From assembly GCA_017990865.1 (NCBI GenBank), contig JAGNNB010000161.1, forward strand, positions 1 through 6,947: DNA of 6,947 bases, in the 5' to 3' direction. The notes under the pieces are model-generated. The model saw nothing but the letters and a program-made list of their open reading frames with translations. It did not search any database and was not told the DNA's origin. Of this stretch, positions 1 to 5,336 are shown in pieces. The position numbers and the translations under genes were made by a program. The number at the start of each line of letters is the position of its first letter. The first letter of the stretch is position 1. Source of the DNA: Lysobacteraceae bacterium. Lineage in GTDB: Bacteria > Pseudomonadota > Gammaproteobacteria > Xanthomonadales > Xanthomonadaceae.

Positions 1-21
1 CTGAATAGGTTTCGACCAGGC

Positions 22-1191
22 TCAAGCTGTGATCCCTTCGATATTGACGAAAAGGGGGGAGTCGTTGGAGATGCGGGCGCCTGCCATGGCGGCGTATTCC
101 GGGTTCAACTCGATCAGGATCGCATCGCGTCCGTGCCGGTCGGCGACTAGCCCCGTGGTCCCAGCGCCGCCGAATGGGTCCAGCACCGTGCCGCCAGCGG
201 GGCATCCAGCCAGGATGCAAGGCTCGATCAGCGCAGGCGGGAAGGTGGCGAAGTGGGCGTCAGCGAAGGGCTGAGTCGGAACGGTCCAGACGGAGCGCTT
301 GTTGCGGGTCTCTCTGGCGCCGATCTCGGTCAAGCCTACCTTGGTCCGCATCTTCTCATCACCGTCTGCGTACGCTGTCGCGCCCTTATGCGTCTTGTTT
401 CCTGCCCCTTCTGGCCGGAGGGCCGCCTCTTGGATCGCCTCTGCGTCAAAGTGGTAGCGAGACGATTTGCTTAGCAGGAACAGATACTCGTGAGCCTTGG
501 TGCAGCGATCCTGCACGCTCTCGGGCATCGGGTTCGGCTTTGACCAGATGATATCCTGGCGCAGGAACCAGCCGTCTGCCTGAAGCGCGAAGGCAACCCG
601 CCACGGGATGCCGATCAGGTCTTTGGGCTTTAGTCCGTAATCGTCGGCGCGCTGGCCGCGTCCGCTTACCGCTTGAGCGGGACCGTGCTTCGGGCCGCCT
701 TTCGTCTGCTGGACCTGGTAACTCCGATTTGCAGCGTAGCTATCCCCCAAGTTCAGCCACAGCGTCCCATCATCGCGCAGCACGCGGCGAACCTCCCGGA
801 AGACCTCGACCATCGCAGCGACGAACTCGTCAGGCGTCGGCTCAAGACCGATCTGACCGGCGTGCCCGTAGTCCCGAAGCCCGAAATACGGCGGGCTCGT
901 CACGCAGCAGTGCACGCTGCCTGCGGGCATCTGCCTGAGCGCATCACGACAATCCGCATTGATGATGCGCACGCTCATCGTTCTGTTGCTCCGACATATG
1001 CGGCGATAGCTTCGGCCCCGATGGTGCTGGGGCTGGCACATCGGGCAGCGACGCGGGAAGCCGGGCGCATCGGCGCCGCAGAGAACGTCGTCGAACCATT
1101 CGCCGCAGCCCTCGCAGAGACCCAGCCCGTCGGGCGTGTAGATCGGCGGAACCGGAAACGCAGGCCCGCCGTCGTTGGGTTGGTCGGTCAT
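22..1191 (-). CDS. Beta-class site-specific DNA methyltransferase with N-terminal zinc-ribbon-like extension
   Basis: A 389-aa protein predicted to transfer a methyl group from S-adenosylmethionine to an exocyclic amino group (N4-cytosine or N6-adenine) in DNA. Seen: catalytic motif IV TSPPYFGLRDY at residues 98-108, and the SAM-binding motif DPFGGAGTT at 338-346 followed by the acidic ELNPEY strand. Motif IV preceding motif I defines the beta class; SPPY is more usual for N4-cytosine enzymes, so the base is uncertain. Residues 26-52 hold CxxC...CxxC, a likely zinc ribbon not normally part of this family. ATG at 1191 is preferred because GGGAG lies 8 nt upstream; a GTG at 1197, overlapping the preceding stop as GTGA, has its SD too close. 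A second plausible start is ATG 978, which gives a 318-aa enzyme of usual family size. No restriction endonuclease is adjacent, so it looks like an orphan phage methylase. Confidence 0.9.
   Translation of the reverse strand: MTDQPNDGGPAFPVPPIYTPDGLGLCEGCGEWFDDVLCGADAPGFPRRCPMCQPQHHRGRSYRRICRSNRTMSVRIINADCRDALRQMPAGSVHCCVTSPPYFGLRDYGHAGQIGLEPTPDEFVAAMVEVFREVRRVLRDDGTLWLNLGDSYAANRSYQVQQTKGGPKHGPAQAVSGRGQRADDYGLKPKDLIGIPWRVAFALQADGWFLRQDIIWSKPNPMPESVQDRCTKAHEYLFLLSKSSRYHFDAEAIQEAALRPEGAGNKTHKGATAYADGDEKMRTKVGLTEIGARETRNKRSVWTVPTQPFADAHFATFPPALIEPCILAGCPAGGTVLDPFGGAGTTGLVADRHGRDAILIELNPEYAAMAGARISNDSPLFVNIEGITA
989..992 (-). promoter_or_regulatory. Candidate internal ribosome binding site within the methyltransferase ORF
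   Basis: GGAG on the minus strand, 10 nt before the in-frame ATG at 978, whose product begins MSVRIINADC, a typical beginning for phage methyltransferases of this type. The methylase may therefore also, or only, be made as a 318-aa protein. The upstream 71 codons would then be a formerly separate zinc-ribbon ORF that reads through in frame. Confidence 0.4.
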
Positions 1192-1193
1192 GC

Positions 1194-1631
1194 TCACAAC
1201 TCCCGCGTTGCAGGCTCAGGCCAGATCGGCGGCGCGGCGGTCACCTCGACGAGGGGGACGAGGGCGAAGACGCGCATGGGCGTGTCGCGATTTTCGACCG
1301 CGAGTTTCTTGGCGGCTGCGAGCGCCTCATCGGCCGTCTCGAATTCGACCTCCGATGCGGCGACGAAGCCGTTTTGCTGACGGACGGCGACGGCGAAGCA
1401 GTGCGGGGGCTTCGGCTGCCATTGCGGCGGCATCAGCGCGATCATGTCCGGCCAAACAAAGTTGTCGGCGGCGTCGGCGCCGTCCCATTTCACCGAGAGA
1501 TACGGCTCTCCGTCGCTGCGGCCCGCTCTTTCGGCGCCCAGGCCCAGCACGGTCCCAAACTCGTAGCGGCCGTATCCGTCGCGGCGGGTCACCACGCGGT
1601 CGCCCGGCTTGTATTTCGGCGCGTCGCTCAT
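1194..1631 (-). CDS. Phage hypothetical protein with SH3-like N-terminus
   Basis: A 145-aa soluble protein of unknown function. Residues 6-66 (YKPGDRVVTRRDGYGRYEFG, then a YLSVKWDG strand) look like an SH3/KOW-type small barrel that would bind nucleic acid or protein. Residues 77-130 form a second unit, a strand, a helix rich in Ala/Glu (ETADEALAAAKKLAVEN) and a closing hydrophobic strand VFALVPLVEV. The domain reading comes from sequence pattern only. The start at 1631 is well supported: AAGGAG lies 7 nt upstream and the ATG overlaps the previous stop as ATGA. The stop overlaps the next gene's optional GTG start, so translation through this part of the transcript is likely coupled. No signal peptide, membrane segment or catalytic motif is visible. 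Confidence 0.8.
   Translation of the reverse strand: MSDAPKYKPGDRVVTRRDGYGRYEFGTVLGLGAERAGRSDGEPYLSVKWDGADAADNFVWPDMIALMPPQWQPKPPHCFAVAVRQQNGFVAASEVEFETADEALAAAKKLAVENRDTPMRVFALVPLVEVTAAPPIWPEPATREL
1200..1204 (-). promoter_or_regulatory. Ribosome binding site for the methyltransferase gene
   Basis: GGGAG on the minus strand, 8 nt before ATG 1191 and inside the last codons of the upstream gene. It favours ATG 1191 over the GTG at 1197, which would sit only 2 nt from the end of the same motif extended to GGGAGTT. Confidence 0.6.
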
Positions 1632-1948
1632 TGGGCGGCTCCTTCGTGCGGATGCGCGGGCTGCGGCGCGGAGGTTTCGGTGGGCGCCGGCGCGGGCTGC
1701 GCGCTCTTGCGGCGTTCGCGCTTCAACTCGCCGCGTTCGATCCGGCCTTGTGCGACCCTTCGACCAATGGTCTCGAAAGCGTCGCCCAGCTCCCGATCTT
1801 CGCCGGACAGCGCGGCGGCGATCTGCGCCTCGGTCAGGCCGACGAGACGCCCGCCGGATTGCGCGCGTTCATGCGAGCGGCAATCGTCCTCGGTCTGGAA
1901 TTCTTTGCCGTCGAATGCGACGTAGATGCTGCGGGTTTCGATCTTCAT
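1628..1948 (-). CDS. Small phage hypothetical protein with charged proline-rich tail
   Basis: A 106-aa protein with no recognised function. The first 30 residues contain IYVAFDGKEFQTEDDCRSHE. An aromatic strand, DGxEF and a C..HE helix start of this kind recur at the N-terminus of small phage early proteins. Residues 39-75 are predicted helical and charged (LTEAQIAAALSGEDRELGDA). The last 30 residues are a disordered-looking Arg/Pro/Ala/Glu tail. The gene follows repeat-bearing gap R1. Its SD is poor (GGGA more than 10 nt before the ATG), unlike most neighbours, so the start is less certain, but the next upstream in-frame region is repeat sequence. The stop overlaps the next gene's ATG as ATGA. 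Confidence 0.75.
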   Translation of the reverse strand: MKIETRSIYVAFDGKEFQTEDDCRSHERAQSGGRLVGLTEAQIAAALSGEDRELGDAFETIGRRVAQGRIERGELKRERRKSAQPAPAPTETSAPQPAHPHEGAAQ

Positions 1949-1974
1949 TTGGTGGGTGGTCCCAGTGGTTTGAA

Positions 1975-2036
1975 CGTTGCGTTGAGTTGCGTGGAGCTGC
2001 GGAGCGTTGCGGCGCGCGGCGATGCGAAGCGGAGCG
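1975..2036 (-). repeat. Pentanucleotide-period intergenic repeat R1
   Basis: Lies in the 99-nt gap between the 159-aa and 106-aa genes. Read on the coding (minus) strand it breaks into 5-base steps mostly of the form CGCNN (CGCTC CGCTT CGCAT CGCCG). It ends in the 13-bp core CGCAACTCAACGC, plus-strand 1979-1991, which is also present in R2 and R3. Positions 1978-2012 match R3 positions 3268-3302 at 34 of 35 bases. The coding strand is C/A-rich and lacks an evident hairpin, so it does not look like a terminator or REP element. Confidence 0.85.
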
Positions 2037-2047
2037 CGGGCGATGGA

Positions 2048-2527
2048 CTATCGGGCCGCGCGAATGGCGGCGGCGGCGTCGAATGATCCGGCAGGATCGC
2101 CAGCATCAACGACTGGCCTGTTGGAGCGGATACGGACGGGTGATGACGTGTTCGCGATGATGTTGGAGCGCGACAGCGTTTCCGCCGCGACAAGGTGTTC
2201 GTCGCGCGTCAGGTTCTGCGTCAGCGCGGTTTCCATGCGCCTGCTGCACCGCTTGGCCTTTCTGCGGATCGCTTGGAGAAACCCGGCGCCGGATGCGACC
2301 ATCGACGTCCCCGAGCCGCGCACGAAGCCGCGCTCGCCGTCTATGAAGATGAAGATCGCATGTTCCTTCTCGACGATTTGGCGCGCGCTGTAAGAGCTGG
2401 CGGCGGTGACGTCGAAGCCGAGCGCCTTCGTGATGGCGATCATCGTCACGGCCTCGCCGATAGACATGCTGCGAAACGTGGCGATGAGCTTGCGGGTCTG
2501 TTCGGAGCGTTCGAAGGTGGAGCGCAT
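2048..2527 (-). CDS. Phage hypothetical protein, possible winged-helix-like fold
   Basis: A 159-aa basic protein of unknown function. Residues 10-41 (RKLIATFRSMSIGEAVTMIA then ITKALGFDV) resemble a helix followed by 'GE.VTM..I.KALG.DV', like the first helices of a DNA-binding winged helix. IVEKEHAIFIFIDGERGFVR (51-70) would be a helix leading into a beta wing, and QAIRRKAKRCSRRMET (85-100) is strongly basic. This fits a known style of small alphaproteobacterial phage proteins with no assigned role; DNA binding is my inference. The frame stays open upstream to 2716, but that part only translates repeat R2 and overlaps the preceding gene, so ATG 2527 is chosen. Its SD is weak. The gene is bounded by R1 and R2. 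Confidence 0.65.
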   Translation of the reverse strand: MRSTFERSEQTRKLIATFRSMSIGEAVTMIAITKALGFDVTAASSYSARQIVEKEHAIFIFIDGERGFVRGSGTSMVASGAGFLQAIRRKAKRCSRRMETALTQNLTRDEHLVAAETLSRSNIIANTSSPVRIRSNRPVVDAGDPAGSFDAAAAIRAAR

Positions 2528-2539
2528 AGGGAGGGCTTT

Positions 2540-2618
2540 CGTTGAGCGTTGAGTTGCGAAGCGCGGCGAAGCGCTGCGAAGCGTGGCGAAGCGGGGCGAA
2601 GCGGGGCGCCGCGGAGTT
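2540..2618 (-). repeat. Pentanucleotide-period intergenic repeat R2
   Basis: Fills most of the 97-nt gap between the 206-aa and 159-aa genes. On the coding strand it alternates CGCTT with a variable CGCNN (CGCCC CGCTT CGCCC CGCTT), which superimposes a 10-base period with five GCGAAGCG-type units on the plus strand. It ends in the same 13-bp core CGCAACTCAACGC as R1 and R3, at plus-strand 2546-2558. Apart from that core it has diverged from the R1/R3 version. Confidence 0.85.
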
Positions 2619-2624
2619 GTCCCG

Positions 2625-3245
2625 TTACACGTCAGCCCATTCGAATTTGACCGGGCGGAAGCGCCCAAGCCCATTCGCACACCCCGTCGAAGGGCGCCCG
2701 CGACCGACGCCGGCAATCAGACCCGCCTTCGTGAAGAACTCCTCGAATTTCGCCTGCGTGATGCTGTCGTTGAAGACGCGCATCGTGAACGCGCCTCCCC
2801 AGCGATGAAGGATCGGGAACAGCCGGTTGACGCGCGGGCCAGGCATCCGCTTTCCGTTGGCGTGGCAGTAAACCGTCTCGTATTTGCAGTCGCCGATGTT
2901 CACGCCGAGAAGCATGTCACTCATGGGCGCGAGGCCCATCTTGAAGACGCCGGACCAGCGCTGGTTGCCCTTGCCTTCGATCTTCTCGTTGAGGTTCTGC
3001 GCGGCTTCGTCGAGGCAGAGCTTGAACGCAGAGCCGGGAATGAACATCTCACCGGTCTGCATCGTGTGCGCCTTCTTGCGCCAGACGCGGGCCTCGTAAT
3101 CGTCCCACGTCTCGCCCTTCTCCTTGTCTTCTCCCGGATGCGCCGACTGCGAATAAGGCGTGATCCCTTCGATGGTCACGGTCACGTCGCGGATTTTGAA
3201 GGAAGAAATGTCGACTTCCATTTCGGTGGTGGCGGCGTCGGTCAT
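2625..3245 (-). CDS. Phage hypothetical protein with C-terminal glycine-rich loop
   Basis: A 206-aa soluble protein belonging, as I recall it, to a widespread but uncharacterised phage family. Features seen: an N-terminal strand and SQS turn (VTVTIEGITPYSQSAHPGED, 21-40); a conserved-looking block WDDYEARVWRKKAHTMQTGE (47-66); MFIPGSAFKLCLDEAA (67-82), which reads as a strand plus helix; and a C-terminal loop at 179-196 with GVGRGRP...GLGRF. That loop resembles the glycine-rich loop of RAMP-fold RNA-binding proteins, but no catalytic residue is apparent and the likeness is by eye only. The start is good (AAAGGA 7 nt before ATG 3245). The gene stands alone between repeat-bearing gaps R2 and R3. 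Function unknown; single-strand nucleic-acid binding is one guess, given the recombination genes upstream. Confidence 0.8.
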   Translation of the reverse strand: MTDAATTEMEVDISSFKIRDVTVTIEGITPYSQSAHPGEDKEKGETWDDYEARVWRKKAHTMQTGEMFIPGSAFKLCLDEAAQNLNEKIEGKGNQRWSGVFKMGLAPMSDMLLGVNIGDCKYETVYCHANGKRMPGPRVNRLFPILHRWGGAFTMRVFNDSITQAKFEEFFTKAGLIAGVGRGRPSTGCANGLGRFRPVKFEWADV

Positions 3246-3263
3246 TGGAATGTCCTTTCAGGG

Positions 3264-3328
3264 TCGATGCGTTGAGTTGCGTGGAGCCGCGGAGCGTTGC
3301 GGTGCGGAGCGGAGCGGTGCGCTGCGAC
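3264..3328 (-). repeat. Pentanucleotide-period intergenic repeat R3
   Basis: Lies in the 84-nt gap between the 30-aa ORF and the 206-aa gene, beginning within a few bases of the upstream stop codon. On the coding strand it runs CGCAC CGCTC CGCTC CGCAC and continues to the 13-bp core CGCAACTCAACGC at plus-strand 3269-3281, which is 23 nt before ATG 3245. Its plus-strand 3268-3302 is almost identical to R1. Confidence 0.85.
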
Positions 3329-3329
3329 G

Positions 3330-3422
3330 TCATTCCTCCTTGGTCGCCACGTCGGCGCGCTTGGCGATCTCGAACAACTCGGCGGCGTGCGCGTCGAACA
3401 GGTCGGCGATATCGTCGACCAT
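3330..3422 (-). CDS. 30-aa small protein translationally coupled to the HNH gene
   Basis: A very short ORF, sequence beginning MVDDIADLFDAHAAELFEIA and ending in KEE. It is predicted to be a single acidic amphipathic helix. Support for it being real: its ATG overlaps the HNH stop as TGATG, and AAGGGA lies 7 nt upstream (plus-strand 3430-3435), as good an SD as any in the window. The frame continues upstream inside the HNH gene, where it is a shadow. Function unknown; the size suggests a regulatory or adaptor peptide. It could also be a decayed remnant of a longer gene cut short by the repeat insertion that follows its stop. Confidence 0.5.
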   Translation of the reverse strand: MVDDIADLFDAHAAELFEIAKRADVATKEE

Positions 3423-3811
3423 CAATCCGTCCCTTTCGAATTTGCGAGAGCGATCCATCCGCCGCCCTGATACAGCGGGCGGCGTGGCGGCATGGCGAGT
3501 TTGTCGCGCGCGGTCTTGGGCGCCTTCGGCGGGCGCGGGATGCGGGCCTTCGGAGCGTGCGCTCCGATGTTCTGGCGGTGCTGGCGCGATGCTTTGGCGA
3601 TGCGCGAAACATCGGCGTCGGTCTTGGCGCGATGGCACTTGGCGCAAAGCGCTTCGCAGTTGTCGATCGTCGCCTCGCCGCCAAGGGCGCATGGCACGAC
3701 ATGATCGTATTCGGCGCGGCCGACGATCTTGAGCCGGCAATGCGCACAGACGCCGCTCTGGCTCGCAAAGGCGAGTGCCTTGGTCTTCGCGGAGAACTCG
3801 CGGCGGGCCAT
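3422..3811 (-). CDS. HNH endonuclease
   Basis: A 129-aa predicted metal-dependent DNA nuclease of the HNH (beta-beta-alpha-metal) superfamily. Seen: CxxC at 22-25, DH at 36-37 (YDHVVP), GG at 44-45, N51, then CAKCHRAKT with C56, C59 and H60. The four cysteines form the structural zinc site; H37, N51 and H60 are the catalytic triad of the family. The C-terminal 65 residues are basic and proline-rich, suited to DNA binding. ATG 3811 is chosen over an upstream ATG at 3859 because GGGAGG lies 7 nt before it (plus-strand 3819-3824) and it overlaps the ninB stop as TGATG. Placement directly after SSB and NinB genes suggests a recombination role, perhaps standing in for the NinG/Rap junction nuclease of lambda; that is inference, and a terminase-associated or homing role is not excluded. 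Confidence 0.9.
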   Translation of the reverse strand: MARREFSAKTKALAFASQSGVCAHCRLKIVGRAEYDHVVPCALGGEATIDNCEALCAKCHRAKTDADVSRIAKASRQHRQNIGAHAPKARIPRPPKAPKTARDKLAMPPRRPLYQGGGWIALANSKGTD

Positions 3812-4206
3812 CACGCGGCCTCCCGCATCTTGAGCGCGACGCCGTTTTCGGCGCACCATGCGAAGATGAATTCCAGAAGATCGCTGAACTCTCGCTTACT
3901 TAATTTCGACGAAGACATACCGAACGGGACAAACCCCTTTCCGTCGAGCGCCGGCAGAAACGACACCTCCTTGCCGCAGGCGTGCATGAAGAGCCCCTTC
4001 CACTCTTCTGGCGTTCGATGTGCGCCGCCATGCGGAACGGCGAGCGCGACTTCATTCAGGATGGGCCAGAGCAACGCATTCTGGTCGAGTGTCCGCGCAG
4101 GCTCGCTGATCTTCACACGCGCGCCATGCGGCGCTTTGGTGATGGCGTCAACCGCGCGCTTGCGGGCGGTATCATGAGAGAGCGTGAAGATGCCGAGCGT
4201 AGCCAT
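3811..4206 (-). CDS. ninB: NinB (lambda Orf-like) recombination mediator
   Basis: A 131-aa protein of the NinB family. In lambda, NinB/Orf binds single-stranded DNA and SSB and substitutes for host RecFOR in loading recombinase. Family landmarks seen: EPARTLDQNALLWPILNEVA (35-54, the RT.DQN..LWP.L signature), TPEEWKGLFMHAC (65-77), and the C-terminal block GFVPFGMSSSKLSKREFSDL leading into a helix that ends CAENGV (91-123). Length fits the family. An ATG at 4242 would add 12 residues overlapping the SSB gene's end; ATG 4206 is preferred because the family-like N-terminus begins there, 4 nt after the SSB stop, with GGTGA overlapping that stop as the likely SD. Adjacent SSB and annealing-protein genes support the assignment. 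Confidence 0.88.
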   Translation of the reverse strand: MATLGIFTLSHDTARKRAVDAITKAPHGARVKISEPARTLDQNALLWPILNEVALAVPHGGAHRTPEEWKGLFMHACGKEVSFLPALDGKGFVPFGMSSSKLSKREFSDLLEFIFAWCAENGVALKMREAA

Positions 4207-4210
4207 GACG

Positions 4211-4651
4211 TCACCGCCATTCCGGCGCAAAAGGGATGTCATCGTTGATCTGGCCGCGCCCGCTGTAGCCGCCGCTCTCCAGCGGCCGCTGCGGCGAGGT
4301 GCTGCGCACCCGGTCGCGGCTCGACGCCGCGCGATCGTCGGGGCGGCCGTCGTCGTCGCGCTTTCCGCCCATGAGCGTCACCTGATCTGCGCGCACGGTC
4401 AGGTAGGTCTTGCCGTTGTGTTCGCGCGTCGATAGGTCGCCAGAGACGGCGACGCGCGCGCCCTTGGTGAGATATTGCGCCAGAGCCTCGCCGCGCTTGC
4501 CCCAGAGGGATGCGTCGAAATAGAGCGTCCGCTTGTTGTCGCCGAAGCCTTCCGTGACGGCGACGGAGAACCCGAGAACGGCGTCGCCCTGTTGCGTCCG
4601 GCGAAGCTCGGCGTCTCGTGTGACGCCGCCCGCGATGGTGATCGCTTTCAT
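4211..4651 (-). CDS. ssb: Single-stranded DNA-binding protein
   Basis: A 146-aa bacterial-type SSB that coats single strands exposed during phage replication and recombination. The OB fold occupies residues 1-94, with the typical GGVTRDAELRRTQQGDAVLG opening, the WGKRGEALAQYLTKGARVAV core and the GKTYLTVRADQV strand. Residues 95-135 are a Gly/Arg/Ser/Asp-rich disordered linker. The acidic protein-docking tip DDIPF is present at 137-141 but is followed by five further residues (APEWR) instead of ending the chain, so the terminal carboxylate normally read by SSB partners is displaced. Start: ATG 4651 overlaps the preceding stop as ATGA with AAAGG 8 nt upstream; the longer upstream reading overlaps the annealing-protein gene and is discarded. 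The neighbouring NinB is a likely partner. Confidence 0.95.
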   Translation of the reverse strand: MKAITIAGGVTRDAELRRTQQGDAVLGFSVAVTEGFGDNKRTLYFDASLWGKRGEALAQYLTKGARVAVSGDLSTREHNGKTYLTVRADQVTLMGGKRDDDGRPDDRAASSRDRVRSTSPQRPLESGGYSGRGQINDDIPFAPEWR

Positions 4652-5331
4652 GCTGCGGACCTTTCGTGAGGCTGAGCGGCGAGAGCCTTGCCGCGCGCCA
4701 GCCATGCCTGATGCAGTTCGCGGTGGAATGGATGACCCTCGGTGATCCCGAGGCCATCGCGCATGTGCGCATCTCCGCTCCACATGCCGCGCACAATGTC
4801 GAGATCGCTGGCTTGGATCCACTTCGCCTTGAAAGCGTCGCGGTAGGCCATTGCGACATCGCCGGCTCCGGCCGCTCGCGCCTCGCGCTCAAGCTCCGCT
4901 ACGTATTTCGAGTCGTCGTAGCGGCCCATGAAAATGTCGCCGGCAAAGCCGATCATCGAAAGCGCCTTCACCAGCGCATCGGTCACGGATTTTTTGGGAG
5001 CGTCCTCATCGGTGTAGAGGCCGTTCTTGTTCGTGCCAGAGAACATCGTCTGACCGATGTGTTCGACCTCGCCGCGCTCACCAGCCCATTTGAACCAGAC
5101 GCGGACATGGGCGATATGAACGCGGTCCCCCGGCTTGCCCCCTTCTTCGATCCGCTCGGAGACGATGTTGAAGCCCCATCCGATTCCGCAGGGGCCGAAC
5201 GTCTCAGTCGCCTTGCGGACGATCCAGTAAGGCTTGGGCGAGGTGCCACGATAGGCCTTGCCGGTGATCGCTTTCGTCTGTTCGGGCGGGGTCGTCTCGA
5301 CGGCCTGCCATAGAGAAAGATTGTCAGTCAT
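4648..5331 (-). CDS. Rad52/ERF-like single-strand annealing protein
   Basis: A 227-aa protein that I place, from pattern recognition, in the broad phage Rad52/ERF annealing group, which pairs complementary single strands in RecA-independent recombination. Seen: KPYWIVRKATETFGPCGIGW (33-52), a charged strand pair HIAHVRVWFKWAGERGEVEH (72-91), and a strongly conserved-looking core DAPKKSVTDALVKALSMIGF then GDIFMGRYDDSKYV (110-144). The 'APKKS.TDA..KALS..GF..D...G.YDD..Y' pattern is the usual landmark for these proteins. The C-terminal 80 residues are helical and variable. A GTG at 5340 overlaps the previous stop as GTGA, but ATG 5331 with GGTGA 5 nt upstream is preferred. Position directly before ssb and ninB is the expected one. 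The exact subfamily is not settled. Confidence 0.72.
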   Translation of the reverse strand: MTDNLSLWQAVETTPPEQTKAITGKAYRGTSPKPYWIVRKATETFGPCGIGWGFNIVSERIEEGGKPGDRVHIAHVRVWFKWAGERGEVEHIGQTMFSGTNKNGLYTDEDAPKKSVTDALVKALSMIGFAGDIFMGRYDDSKYVAELEREARAAGAGDVAMAYRDAFKAKWIQASDLDIVRGMWSGDAHMRDGLGITEGHPFHRELHQAWLARGKALAAQPHERSAA

Positions 5332-5336
5332 GTTGA

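Noticed and set aside
1175..2086. 303-aa plus-strand open frame
   Set aside because: It is antisense to three well-supported minus-strand genes with good SDs and overlapping junctions. Its product is an Arg/Ala-rich low-complexity string typical of shadow frames in GC-rich DNA, and it crosses repeat R1.
1945..2193. 82-aa minus-strand ORF across R1
   Set aside because: It overlaps the 159-aa gene in another frame, runs through the repeat, and is Pro/Ser/Arg-rich with no recognisable pattern.
2528..2716. N-terminal extension of the 159-aa gene to ATG 2716
   Set aside because: The added 63 residues only translate repeat R2 and the antiparallel-free end of the 206-aa gene in another frame (ASPRFATLRSASPRFATQRS). 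It would overlap that gene by about 90 nt.
1949..3329. Rho-independent terminators or promoters in the three repeat gaps
   Set aside because: I see no GC hairpin followed by a T run on the minus strand, and no convincing -35/-10 pair. The repeats are direct, not inverted.
3245..4177. 310-aa plus-strand open frame
   Set aside because: Antisense to the HNH and NinB genes, which have recognisable family motifs; the translation has no domain pattern and begins in repeat R3.
4666..5313. 215-aa plus-strand open frame opposite the annealing-protein gene
   Set aside because: A mirror frame of the Rad52/ERF-like gene. It has no ribosome binding site worth noting and runs against the direction of every other gene.
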